From positions 130,886-194,885 of the forward strand of contig CAJJDP010000113.1 of NCBI GenBank assembly GCA_905182995.1: 64,000 nt of DNA. The letters are read 5' to 3'. The DNA is from Paramecium octaurelia. Taxonomy: Eukaryota; Ciliophora; Oligohymenophorea; Peniculida; Parameciidae. The notes under the pieces are model-generated. The model saw only the letters and a list, made by a program, of their open reading frames with translations. It was not told the DNA's origin and ran no database searches. Below are positions 12,441-24,481 of the stretch, one piece after another (position 1 is the stretch's first letter; each line of letters opens with the position of its first letter). The position numbers were made by a program, and so were the translations under genes.

Positions 12441-14356
12441 TCATAATTCACTAAAATTATCTAATTAAATTCTTGGACTCAAAGATAATAGATCGAAATA
12501 TGCTGCATGTTTCCCATGAATTGATGATCTCGCATTCAATATCAGATAATTACTAGGATGCTGGGACTTCATAGGCATAAGATGAAAATCTTCAGAAAGT
12601 TCCCTGAAGATCAAAAACTCAATGCTGTTGACACCATTCTTATTTTGTTTAATGTGTATTTTATTCGCCGGCCCCAATTTTCTCACAATAACTATGGCCA
12701 TTGGCAAATTCAACTAATACACCTACTCTGCATTATGTCTCAATTCCGACAGTGTAATTGGATTAATGAAGGGAAGTCCTTTTATTGCATCTTTACTGAA
12801 GCTTGTCCCTTTGAATTCTATCCTCACACGAAAGTAGGACTTCTTCAAAGAATATTCTTCTCCTTAATCCAATACAATCCCAATTTCCTGGCAATGCTCA
12901 GTCAAATAATATAGGAGATTCAGAAATAATTGCTTAAGCTGTTTTTAATCCTAGAAAACAATGTCTTTTTTTAGTTGATTCGTTATGGAATACGTAAATT
13001 TCTTGCTCTAATAAAAATAATGTTATATTTCGATCAAAATATCTTCTAAGAAAGTAATAAAATTAAATTTTTAAATAATTGATCTTTAGAATGAAGTATT
13101 AAGATTGAAAAAGTCTTTGATGTTCTGAAAATCATTGTATGCCTTCGCAATTTTGCTCTATATTTTTTGGTATATGCACAAATCCATATTGATATTGGAC
13201 TTTACCTTTTGGTACTTGTGTATACCTCTAAAGTAGATCAGACTCATCTTCACTTGGGATTGGAATATTTCATCAATGGTTTCCATGACTTACTGAAATA
13301 TCTTATATCTCAATTTTAGTTCCTCAATAAATACGTCCTTCTTATTTTAAGAGATCAAAATTATTGCACTTGGCAATTAGTCAAAATACTTAATTATGGA
13401 AATATTGTAGTTCTCTTAATTTTGTACTCCTTGCAACTTGATCAAGGAATCAGCTTGGAATTTATTCATGTAGTCCTTCAACTTTTCTGGACAGCTTACA
13501 AAATAGAATAGAAATTTCTCCAGATTCATTTTCGCGTCCTATTTTATTTCTTCCTCTGATTTGTAGTGAGTTCGAGATTCCTAATCCTTTATGAGAACTC
13601 TCATATTTCTTATCTGAGAAACAAATTGCTACTATTATTGAATTGTGATATTGTCTTCATTGTTATATGTAGTCAATAGCATTTAGTTAGTATCTCTTTT
13701 GTAACTAACAATATAGAGTGTGATCCCACACAAATTAACTAATTATTGTTCAGCCTTTTGATGCTTGGTCAACTCTATATATTCTTATCTTTAAATTTAC
13801 TCTGTTTTGTATAGATAGACCAGGTGTAGTGTTAAATAAACCAAGAATATAATCATCTGTTCCCATATTTCCTCCATCAACATAGGCTGAAAGATTTGTA
13901 GCAAAATGTAGATTGAAACATGGATAAAGCATTTTTACATAAAACTTGCCTAATTCAATACTCTATTATATTATGCAAAATACATGATGTGGTTGCCAAG
14001 GCCAACATATACCCTTCAATGTAACTAATTTGATGAAGGGTTTCACTAAGTATTTTTTGTAATGATTTATAATAATTAAAGACCGTCATGAAGATAATAA
14101 TCGTGTTGTTGAGATAACATTGTTCTTAGCGATCAATGTTTAATTTCACACTGATTATTAGCAACATCAAACCTATTCCACTGATACAAAGTGAAATCCA
14201 AATTTATTTAAATGCACTTGAAATTAACACGTACAGCAGCATTAATATTACCAACGCCTACTGAAATTTTAATAATTATTAAGATAGTTCCTTTTTCCTA
14301 TTTTAATATTTAGCTTCAATAACCTTATCTGCAAAGGAGAGTGATAAGAAATTCAT
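12441..14356 (-). pseudogene. Degenerate histidine-kinase-like membrane protein (copy 2), one frameshift
   Basis: Related to copy 1 along its whole length: N-terminal helices (FQQALVILMLLYVLISSAF, CISGIGLMLLIIS), the shared stretch ending EGYMLALATT, a soluble middle, and the C-terminal signature NLPMAIVIVRKLGPANKIH. The frame breaks near 13983-13995: reading after ...LALATTS continues as MYFAQYNRVLNQASFMQKC one frame away. The total length of 1916 nt is one base short of a multiple of three, and no intron of acceptable size fixes it. The H-box region reads IDEIFQSQVKMSLIYF, with no His, and the N-box region LFLNLLYYLTEH lacks the catalytic Asn. It may be a pseudogene or an intact gene with a one-base assembly error. 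Confidence 0.6.
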
Positions 14357-15071
14357 ATTATTTTTCTTAATTTTATATTAATGTATAATTTTTCAAATCA
14401 ATATCATTATTTTTGTTACTTCTTTGCATCAGTTTCTAAAATATTTACAGATCCCCAAGAATCCACAGACTCAATAATTAATATATATTTTTAATTTTTT
14501 TGCTTTCCATTTATGATTGATGTAATCTTAAATATACAATGATTTCAAATTATATGATTTTATCCTCCTCTAAAAAGTGAGTCGATTTTCATTTTAATCG
14601 TTTATTGAGTGGAAAATACCCAACATATGAAATTACTTCATTTATTTTATATTTCTTATAATTATGCAAAATTAAAAAGTAATTTTTTTTCTATAGAAAT
14701 TATTTATTTGTTTGTTTATTATATTATATTATAGGAGTATTTAAATACATGTAAGTATCTAATCCTAACAATCATGAATAAAGATTTTGCTTAAATTAAA
14801 CCAAAGTCAAGATATATTGATTTTTTCAGATATTCAAAATCTTCTTGAAATATAGTATAAAGTGTTATTCATAATATTAATAAATTATTAAATAAAAGTC
14901 ATATTATCGATTACATTATATGCTTAACCTTTATGAAATCAATTGGAGAGGAATAAATGAAATTAGAGAGTAGATAACGATTTGGAGGTAGTATTAATAC
15001 TTAAATGAAGGAAGAATTATTAAATAATAAGATTTTCATTTTAAGATGATATAGTATCAACAGTAATGACA
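14357..15071. other. AT-rich intergenic region
   Basis: About 715 bp upstream of copy 2 and downstream of the next minus-strand gene. No convincing frame or motif on either strand. Confidence 0.5.
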
Positions 15072-16272
15072 TCATTAAAAAAAATGAGTATTTTTTTATC
15101 TAAAGATTTTTGGATCAAATTTTACTTTTTTCTTTTACATCTTACTTGTATTTTGAGATTCGGTGTCATCCACTTCAACAAAATTTGATTTTTACTTTAA
15201 ACTCTATCCTCTTTTGTATAGTGATTATTTTAAATTTCTGTTTGCTGATTTCTTCTTTAAAATGCTTTTAATAGTATTCTAATCTGAATCTTTCTAGTTT
15301 GAAGAACAATCATCCTTCCATTCAATTTTTTATTGCTTGAAGTTACTCAAGCTTCTGCTGAATGATTTTCTTTTTTAAGCTGAAGAGTTTATTTTCCCTT
15401 CATTCTTATCTTATGGGTGGTGGTCTTCTGCTGTTGAGTGTAGACATTGGATTTGATTTTAATTGTTTATATTGTTACCACTTTATTTACATTGAGGTTC
15501 TTATTAATTAGGAAGTAAAGCTATTGAATGGGGTTGTTTTCCTTTTTAAGAACCTCTAAAATTACTATTGCTATGGAATGTTGCAGTTTAATCGAAACTA
15601 TAGTTGGCATAAGATTATTAAAGAATTGCTTCCAGCTCTTCTAGGGATTCTGACTTTTCACCTAAACCATATAATGGCTAAATCAGAAAATTTTATTTGG
15701 TTGGACAATATTGAATGAGTTATTACTTTACAATCGTAGGAATCTAAAATTCGTTTTAATTGACTTGTTAATGTTTAAAGCAGCTAGAGGTTGATCCCAT
15801 AAGGAATAATTAAATAAATATACATTTATACTAGCTAATAAAGAATAATAATGAATCAAATATTATAAAAGGAACTCAGGTTTTTGTTTTGTTTTTAATT
15901 CTTCTTCTGATGCATTATCTATTTCCTTATAAGAAAGATTGAAATAGGAATCAACTGATTTGAAACATTCATAAGGATTTAGTTATAATATGGATAATTA
16001 TACAATATTACAGAAAGGTTTTCAAAGTTTAAGAATGGATGCAAAAATACTATAGTTTTTGAAATAATGGACTTATATTGTCCTAATTGTTTGATCAATT
16101 TTTTCATCAGTTTATTAATTCTAAAGACACTACTAATTGTTTACAATCTGAATTACTATAATATTATTTTTGCTATTAGATAATATCCTGTGATAATCCT
16201 TTAATTTTTATAAAATATAGTAATTTACTTTACTAATAAATAATCGATCCAAGAATTATTGAGATTAGTCAT
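15072..16272 (-). pseudogene. Unknown protein with one in-frame TGA
   Basis: Starts MTNLNNSWIDYLL at 16272. Two introns, 16199-16233 (35 nt, ends AAG) and 15678-15706 (29 nt, starts GTC), leave 1137 nt, exactly 379 codons, so the frame is continuous except for a TGA at 16022-16024 after FASILKL. Beyond it the sequence stays protein-like: YFNLSYKEIDNASEEEL, YYSLLASINVYLFNYSLWD, then a Lys/Ser/Gln-rich tail (SILKKKSANRNLKQSL, MQKKKVKFDP). No family recognised. It lies inside the histidine-kinase-like cluster but is unrelated. Either a nonsense-mutated gene or a base error. Confidence 0.5.
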
Positions 16273-16475
16273 GTTTAATGTATCTAAAATAAGAAATTAA
16301 TTCCTGGCCAATTATAAAAATTAATTCAATTTTTTTTAGATTGATATTTCCACTGATAGCTGATTTTCTTTAATCAAATTTAAACATCATAAATAATAAG
16401 TTATGGAAAACTTTCTTGTTTTGACTTAATTTGAATATATAATTGATATTTTAATAAGCCTCATAAATACTATAA

Positions 16476-18373
16476 TCATAAAAATTAAATGCTATCTCCA
16501 GGAGATTCAATTTAGATTGAAGTTGAAAATGAGTTTGCAATTCTTGAATATTCTTATACTTTTATTTTGTCGGATGGTTTCATTGATGTTATGGGAATCA
16601 ACAAATAGTCTTCCATAAGGTGTTGGAAAATGTAAAATTCTAAATAATTAGATTTTCGTTTTTATTAAATTAACTTCAACCTATCAAAAGGACCTAATCT
16701 TCTAACTAAAATCAATGAAACTGCAAGATCCAAATCTAAAGGCACTGTACTATTGTGCTTTAATTCTTATAAGGATTGCGGATTCAGAATTGGTAAGCCA
16801 AGAAGTTGAGTCTTAGTTATATTGGGACCTTGGTAGAGTATTTTGATTCTAATTATGGGTGTTAATTAAAAGTCTGTGGTGACTTCATCTAATATTACTT
16901 ATATGGTTTATGATTTTTAACTTGTGAAATTAATTACATTATGGAGTAGTAATTTCGTGTATTTATAATCAGACAGAATGCAATTGCTGCTTAAATTATT
17001 GATGACTTCGAATTGTTGAATATAGCCCAAGGACAGAGGCTTCTGTTTATTGTAGCCATCAAAGAAGGCAAATACATCTTTGATTAATAGGATGAGATCA
17101 AATTATTTGATCCCAAGAGAGAGCATCTTTTATAGGGTAAATGTCTCCAAATTAAGAAAATCTGTATATCCTTTAATTAAACTATAATTAATCATTTGTA
17201 ATGTCTTGTTTATTAGCTATGCATCTGTTTGCTTATTGGCAAAGTTTTTAATCCATTTAAAATAGATAAGAGATTTTTTAATTTATTTATCAAAAATTTA
17301 TTGTATGTAATTAAGTTGTTTTGAATTGTTCCTCATTCTCAATCTCATCTCCTCTTCTTGCGTTTCAGATTTACTCTCCTTCATCAATAGGACAGTTACA
17401 GGCTAAACGTCAAAACTCCTGAAAATACTTAAAGCGAACACTTATTCTTAATAAAATCCATAAATCTGAATATCTTATTTGATTTTAGATGGAGTATCAT
17501 TGATGTCTGAATTTGATTCTTGGGTATAATAAACGAGAAATTACTTGAGGGTTTGTTTTTTTGGGGAAAATATATTATCAACCGAAATTATTTCAGCAAC
17601 CCTTGATTTTTAAATTTGCATAGACATTTGCATATTTGTAACCATCTTGAGGAACTCCTCCTGATCCTCCTTAAGTATTCTTTTGTTGTTATTTTTCTCA
17701 ATCAAAATCAGTGATTTTCTTTCATCATATTTAATTGAGTAGCTTTATACATCTTTGAATTTTGAGATTTTGCTTAAATATTATTGGCATTTCTGATAAT
17801 CCAAGAAAGTAGTTCTCAATAACCTTTCAAATTAATACATAAATTAAACGTATAAGACGACATACAACAAATATCGAAAGTAAGTATCAACATTGATATC
17901 CGAATGTCGAACTCCGAAAATAAGATGTAAAGTCACCGTAATTATTAGCAAAAGGGCGCGTTTCATAAAATTCATCAGGTTTAACAAACTTAATAAAGTC
18001 AGGAAATTCAGTACCTCGCAAAAGTGAATGAAATAAAAAATGTTTCAGTGTATTACCAATCGTTGCTGGCAAATTACTATTCAAAAGCAATATAGGCATT
18101 GATTGAGACCATGTATATAATTATTGCAATTTCATACACATATGGATACTTCTTATTGACCTTAATTGATATTAAGATGAGGATTAGGGTTCCTATGCTG
18201 ATTGACGCAATTATCCAATTTTTGGAAATCAAGCAATTGACAAATGAAAGAAAATTGATTAGACCAAAGATCCATTTTTAATAGACCAGGATTGTTGAAA
18301 ATAATTTTTGTTTTGATTCTCTAAACTCCTTTTCTATATACGAAACTTCAAAATTTAAAGTAATTAAATTCAT
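16476..18373 (-). CDS. Six-helix membrane protein with degenerate histidine-kinase core (copy 3)
   Basis: Intact member of the family, 623 residues. It starts MNLITLNFEVSYIEKEF at 18373, with one 26-nt intron at 17989-18014 ending AAG; 1872 nt remain. N-terminal helices include WIIASISIGTLILILISI, YEIAIIIYMVSINAYI and ALLLIITVTLHLIFG. The central helix corresponding to the H-box (YIQQIFDKQIKKSLIYFKW) has no His. The N-box region differs from the other copies (KLLLHNVINFTSQKS). The C-terminal signature is LAVSLILVRRLGPFDRLKL. Kinase-type residues are missing, so a catalytic role is unlikely; membrane sensing or scaffolding is conjecture. Confidence 0.65.
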
Positions 18374-18504
18374 ATGGTTAATAAATTAATAAAAAAGGAA
18401 CTTAGAAACATACCTAAATATTTAGAAGACTAATTCCAATTAATATAACCATTAATTTGATATATAGAGAATAAAAAGAAAGAATATTGAAAAATGAAAA
18501 ATTT

Positions 18505-20033
18505 ATGAAAAAAAAATTGAGTTTATCTTCAAAGCCTCTATCCTATATCCAATTGGATGACAATGGAAGAACTTCTTATTGTAAGACTCACTGTTTGAAA
18601 TACGAACTATTTGAGTATAGAAATGGAAAGTGCTACATTTGTTGTGATCAAAAAGAATGCAATTAAAATAATGATCCTTTAAATAATACTGAAATTGTAA
18701 TGCTCTTAAATTAAATTTTGGTGCAATCAATTTCATACGAATTTAAGTAGGAATAAAAGTAGAGGATAACTACTCTAAAGGAACATGCAAATAAAGCAAT
18801 TCAGCTGTATTGTGATAGAGCCATTCAAATTATTGATAAAAATTGTGAAAAGTAAGATCTATTAAATGAAAAAATTACCTATATTTTAGACAATCTCTAA
18901 AATGAAAATATCCTTTTATAAGCATATGAGATTTTGAAATTCTAAGAATTGGATTGTGTTAATGTTAAAATAGGAGTCATTGCTTCACTAACTCAAGAAT
19001 TTTATAGAATCCTAACCAAATATGAAAATACATTAAATTGCATTAATTCCATAATTTAAGATGATTATTTTGTTGGCAACAATGAATATAATGTTCTAAA
19101 AAACTAGATTGAAGTCGGAAAAATGAAATGTATGCAATTCTAAAGACAACATGAAATTAGTATCAAATATTCTAGGTAAAGTAGTAAGAGGATCTATTAA
19201 GACATTAAGAATCACTAAATTATTGTAGTGTCTACTGGACAGGAATTTAATAATTAAATTAGAATAATTAAGCCAACTTAATATAGTTTGTTTGGACAAT
19301 TTGATTCATTAAAAAATACAATATCAGCAGAAGTATTTTGTATAAGTCCCAATTGTCAATTTTATGCTTGGGGAAGTAATACAAGGATTTAAACATATTA
19401 ATTATAAACTCAAACATAGATTCAATAGCATTCAATATTGTTAATGATTTTGCGATTAGTACTTCAGATTAGAAAATCAATTTTTGGGGGTTGAATAATA
19501 GAAATTGGGAATTAAATAGTTCCTTCAATATATTACCTGAAAGAGTGCACGATCTCATTTTTATAGAGGATGGAAAAATACTCATTTGCTAGTCAAATTC
19601 AAAATTAACATTTTTGATAAAGGAAAACAATACTTGGATAATGTATTAGTAAATCCATTAAAGTTTCATTACTACATTATGGAGTAAAATAAATTAGATG
19701 ATCATAACTACAAATTTGAAGAAACAGATATAAATATGGTAGAGAAATAAGAAAGGATTATTTTAATTGATTTCAACTGAATGGGATCCAGAATACAATT
19801 CAAATAATTATGAAGTTAACCCTTTATAGATATATGATGAAGGGTCATTGTTGGGTTAATGTTAAAATAATAAATTAAAAATTTGGTCAATTTTAGAAGG
19901 TGGAAGGATGCAAGTAGTTTTTGAATAAGAAATTGATGAATAAAATGTTATTATAACAAATAATTTTACCAATTTATTAGCCTAAAATGAGAAATCATTG
20001 ATTTGGTATTAATTAATATATCATTAGCATTGA
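18505..20033 (+). pseudogene. WD40-repeat protein with Cys/His N-terminus, one frameshift
   Basis: N-terminal cysteine- and histidine-rich segment (SYCKTHCLKYELFEYRNGKC, then CCDQKEC), which may bind zinc, then about 170 residues of helical coiled coil and a WD40-like region (FCISPNCQFYAWGSN ... INFWGLNNRNWEL ... KLKIWSILEGG). The frame shifts at about 19379. One additional base there would give the usual GSNDKD turn of a WD40 blade, and total length (1529) is one short of a multiple of three. The rest then reads openly to TGA 20031-20033. Either a real frameshift or a missing base in the assembly. Its stop is 12 bp from the stop of the convergent gene. Confidence 0.6.
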
Positions 20034-20045
20034 ATTGTTGTATAT

Positions 20046-21356
20046 TCATTATTTTAAATATAATTACCATCTATAATTAGGATTATCAATAATCTCTTTG
20101 CCAATCCTAAAACTTGTTTTATAATCAATCTACATACTGAAACGTAGATCTCCATCCAATATTTAAGAGTCACAATGGATGTTAAGAGCATTTCCGATGT
20201 CTATTTATTATAAGGGTGAAAATCCTATGACTCCACAAAAGACTCCATACTTATTGTACCAATAAACTGATCCGCTTTTACTCTTTCTTGCCACTTTGAA
20301 ATCCGAAGTAGATTGCAATAATTCATTTGCATAATCAATCGAGCAGATAATCAGGAGACTAGGATCTGATGACTTGATGGCACCCATGCATATAAGAGAT
20401 TTCTCATTGCATAAGGTTTTCAAATAATTTAAATTCGATTTTGTAATTACTTTTGCGAAAGGATTATCAAAAATGAGCTGGAATTGATTTGCTATAAGTG
20501 TTTCTGTTGGATAGGATTGTAATATTTACCCAACTGGCAATTTTATTAGATTGTTCATATATTAAATCTATTCGTCACTAATCTATTGAGGTTTTGTTGC
20601 GAGGTAGAGTTAGAAACTCTGATCCAATTTTTCATATATAGATTGCATATATAGTAGATTTTACTCTTCATCTTAGAATCCAACTATTATTTCTTGTCTT
20701 ACATTATTTATGTTATTCATAAGATTTGTTAAACTCATTAGCTGATTGTCCATAAAATATTCGCATTGTTCAACGCAATCCGTGTTATTTAGGAACAAGC
20801 ATGCATCAAATAAAAATTTGGTTACAAATTTCTCATATCCTAACAGAATGTTCTTTTGATTTAAGAGTCTTATAATAATTATCATAGTATACTTAATGAG
20901 TCTAGGATTGAAATGATCTCCATTCACCTTATTCTACAACTCTTTTGCTAATTGTTCTAATTCTTCTTCGTTTCTTAGGTTGTTTGCAAAATGCGATTTA
21001 GATTCGGCTTCTATCTTTTGTTTACTTAATTGCTTAGCCTAATTAGCTTCTTTTAGCAATTAAGCCAATTTCCCATAAATTTACTCATAGCAAAGATCTT
21101 GTTTCGAACTTAAAAGCTAGTATTTCTCATTTCTTTGTCTGGTCTAGAATTCTTATTATTCCTCTAATTGGGAAGTCAAATTAGACAATTCAATTATTAT
21201 ATGACTTTTGTCATGTTCATTAAAACATTGAGGACAGAGGGTTTTCTTAGATTTGCAATCATTAGTTAAACACAAAGCAATTATTTACATATTTTATTTT
21301 TTATGGATCTCATTGGAACATACTATTTTGTTGCCCAAAACAAAGGGTTTCTACAT
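20046..21356 (-). CDS. B-box-like zinc-binding coiled-coil protein
   Basis: Intronless frame of 437 codons. The N-terminus has B-box-like spacing of ligands: CSNEIH, then CLTNDC, CPQC and EHDKSH in residues 13-55, which argues for the upstream ATG at 21354-21356 over the inner Met. A coiled coil rich in Glu, Gln and Lys follows to about residue 145, then helical middle segments. The C-terminal 100 residues look like a beta domain (SVYWYNKYGVFCGVIGFSP ... YKTSFRIGKEII), similar in pattern to the C-terminal domain of many ciliate B-box proteins. The role is unknown; protein-protein interaction or ubiquitin ligase-like function would be a guess from the family. Confidence 0.7.
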
Positions 21357-21377
21357 TAATAATTATTAAAAATATAT
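21357..21377. promoter_or_regulatory. 21-bp divergent intergenic region
   Basis: Only 21 bp separate the start codon of the minus-strand B-box-like gene (21356) from that of the plus-strand gene (21378). It is pure A/T apart from one base and must include both 5' UTRs unless one start codon is placed wrongly. Confidence 0.45.
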
Positions 21378-22307
21378 ATGGAAATATATAAAATTTGGCA
21401 GTACGGAAATTCTTAATATAATGAGATATTGGAGGAATTTTGGAGATTTAAATAGGTCATTCTAAACTACTTAACCAATTTTGAAGATATCATATTAGAT
21501 GTTATCAAATCTCATATCAACTTTACTTCCGTATTTCCTGAGGTTTATAATTTCATTGAGAAAGAATTTTCAATTAAAGATTTTGTGAATTCAATTTAAA
21601 ATAAATACACAATTTCAAACAATCACATTTAATATAAGGGTATCAAAAATGATACGAACCAATTGAAGATAGAATTATAGAAGATATACACTTAAATTTA
21701 AATGATATTTCAATAGTAATTGTTGAACCAGCAATTGTTACCTTCCAGAATGATTAATTTAGATGATTAGTCTCATCATTAGGAGATTGAAATAATTAAT
21801 TAAAATGAAATTAGAAGATCCAAGCTGTCTAGTATATATATATAATTAAGTATCAAGATGGTAGATGGTTAATTTAGACTGTAAGGATCCAGAAAGAAAA
21901 GGACTATTGTTTTAAATCCCAGAATCTCGTGTTTACAATCAACGGATCTGACATAGTCTTTGGTGTTGCTTCATATTCTCAAGTCGAAAAACACAATTTT
22001 GAAATGCAATATCCCATTCCCAGTGCATATTTTGTTAGATAGGATGGAGGTAATTGATAAGTGTAAGATTTTAGTTCATTTTGGGTTTGGTTTAACTGAA
22101 GTCTAACAAGATTTTAGTGGGCCTGGGTTCTGTTCTAAGAAAGGACAGAAGGTTAGTATGAAGTTATAGACTGGTTAGAATATATTGATTTTGGAAAATT
22201 TAGTCACGAGTGAAAAGGACGAGTATGTAATACCTGAATTATTTGATGATTGGTGTTATATCTTTGGATTTAGATTTCAAAATGATTCAATAATATTGGA
22301 ATAGTGA
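21378..22307 (+). CDS. Unknown protein, 309 residues
   Basis: Single uninterrupted frame of 310 codons. The N-terminal half is helical (ILEEFWRFKQVILNYLTNFE, YNFIEKEFSIKDFVNSI) with a Gln-rich segment near residue 125. The C-terminal half has more beta-type sequence and Cys (DKCKILVHFGFGLTEV, GPGFCSKKGQKVSMKL, DWCYIFGFRFQND). No signal peptide or membrane span. I do not recognise the family. It is followed after only 2 bp by the next gene on the same strand. Confidence 0.7.
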
Positions 22308-22309
22308 AA

Positions 22310-24156
22310 ATGAGAAATGAATTAAATATATTAATTATGATTTTAATTATTTTGGTGATTGTGTTCTAAGTGATAGGAGAAGAATTATTAAATTTGACAA
22401 CCAAAACATTCTCAATCGAAGATGAGTTGAGTGGAGTCAAGGAGGTTATTCAAGGATCACGCTAATTTATTACAGACTTCGACAATGCTGAATTTGCAAT
22501 CAATATAGAATTGCATGGAAATAATAGTTATCCTTGGGATATATGTTTTTCAAAATAAGGGTCAGTTGAATTCGGGGAATATGAAAATCATCATACTGTA
22601 ATTTATAATGCTACTCACAATCCTGATCAAGAACATGCAAATGATCCATCATATTATTTAAGTACACCAATATTGGTCAATATGGTCATAACAAAATAAG
22701 GATTATTGATTGCAACAAGTGATCATACTTTATTGAATTACAACGTTACCTAGGATCCATAAAGCTAAGTTGGATTTAAAACACAACTCTTATAGGAATA
22801 TGACTACGATTCCTTGAGAAGTGAAGCAACTGAAGCTGAAGTGCCATAAATTGTATATGTCCCTACATATAATTATGTATATTTGATATATAGAGATTAA
22901 ATTTTAAAAGGAAAGGTTTCATCCAACATGACTTTGTAAAACTGTTCAATTGGTAGTGGATTAGAAAATGACAATAATTTTATTGGGTAAATCAAGGTTT
23001 TGAATAACTATATGTTTGTTCCATTGGGTAGGGATGGCCTAGATATCTATTAGATTAATAAAGACGGTGATATAAGTCTTAAGATGTCTTTGAATTCATT
23101 TGATTTATATAACAAGGACTTAACCATAAGTTTAGTGGATATAGCGTTCAGCAAATCCACAAACTCGAATGATACTTATGCCTTCATTCTAGACAGCATT
23201 CATGGTGTTACCAAGTATCTTGTTAGAACTAGTGAATAACAAATAGTATTGAATAGAGATGATAAATTTGGCCTCGTCGATATCAAATCAGGTTTAACTA
23301 TTGCAGTATAGCCTGACGATTTCCTGTTGATTCTCAAGGAAGTGTAAGTTTATTTGATTATCGTTTTAGTGGAATCAATCAATAATTGGTTGAAATAGGG
23401 TTCAAGGATGAAGGATGGTTCGAAGTCAAGACTCATTATTTGACTGGATAATATTTTGATATTATTCTTTCCAAAGATTTTGTACTTCTGAGAGGTAAAG
23501 ACGAACACAGAATTGTGAGAACTGGTGTTTATGAGGAGTTTGAACCAGAATTTAAATTCTATACTCAAGATGATTATTTCACTGAAAAGGCCAATTCTTT
23601 CTATGAAGATTACGTGTTTATTCCTAAATTGTAGAGTGTGAAGTTTTACGGATCAGATTTTTAAACCGAAGGAGATGACAATCAATGGTCATTCTAAAAA
23701 GAATATCCATTCCTTTTGGGTTTAACTCAACATACCATTGTGGAATTACCATATATTGTCAGAAATCCTCAGATATTTTGTGAACCTAAGTCTGAGCAGG
23801 ATGTTGGCAAAATTTACAAATATGAAATACTAATGAATGCGACTTCATGTCCTGACAAAGATAAATATTTGGAAGAGAATCCCAAAGTCCCATATCAAAC
23901 CATTCAGTGCTCATATAAGAATGCATTTTAGGTCAAAGTTGTGTTGGCTTAGGCCAAGATATACAACACCCAAGAGTTGATTGGAGTGATTATTGGACTC
24001 ATAATTCTCTTAATTCTATTAGCATTCTTGTTGGCTTATTTGTATAGAAAATTCAAAGTTAAGGAAGAGGGGCTAACCAGTCAAGTGTAAGGTTTTGATA
24101 ACCAGAAGGGATACGATTTAGAACCAAATGATGCTCCTGCCACTCAGGGATTATGA
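22310..24156 (+). CDS. Type I membrane glycoprotein-like protein, 606 residues
   Basis: Secretory-pathway protein. A hydrophobic leader (IMILIILVIVFQVIG) is followed by about 530 lumenal or extracellular residues with a few cysteines. One transmembrane helix, ELIGVIIGLIILLILLAFLL, lies near residue 560, and a short cytosolic tail (LYRKFKVKEEG...) ends in APATQGL. One intron, 23344-23369 (26 nt), leaves 1821 nt, 607 codons. The ectodomain has repeated beta-strand-like segments (FVPLGRDGLDIYQINKDGD, FVLLRGKDEHRIV) that could form a propeller, but no named domain is visible. If the second Met (22337) is the start, the spacer to the preceding gene grows from 2 to 29 bp. Confidence 0.75.
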
Positions 24157-24481
24157 AGCATAATTCATTTTTAATATTATGAAACATATATATATAAATC
24201 TTATATATAAATTACAATTAATTATATTTAGTCAACAATTGGAATATGAATTTAGGATTATTTTGTAAATTTAGGGGAATAGTAAGAATTTCAAAATTTT
24301 GGAAGGGTGGAAATTTTATAATGATTTTAATTGATTTATTGAATTAAATTTGACAAATTAATTAGAATTACAGATTTATTTGGTTCATGTGGAATGTCAA
24401 TCAAAAATTTGGATAATTTCATCATCTTTTTATTATAAAGGGATTCTTATTAAATAATAAAATAGTCCGTCAGTATTTGAC
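24157..24481. other. Intergenic region
   Basis: 325 bp of AT-rich sequence between two plus-strand genes. Nothing recognisable; presumed 3' end of one gene and promoter of the next. Confidence 0.5.

Noticed and set aside
12465..12914. Opposite-strand open frames over the histidine-kinase-like and other genes
   Set aside because: They are shadows of the longer coding frames and lack coding character of their own.
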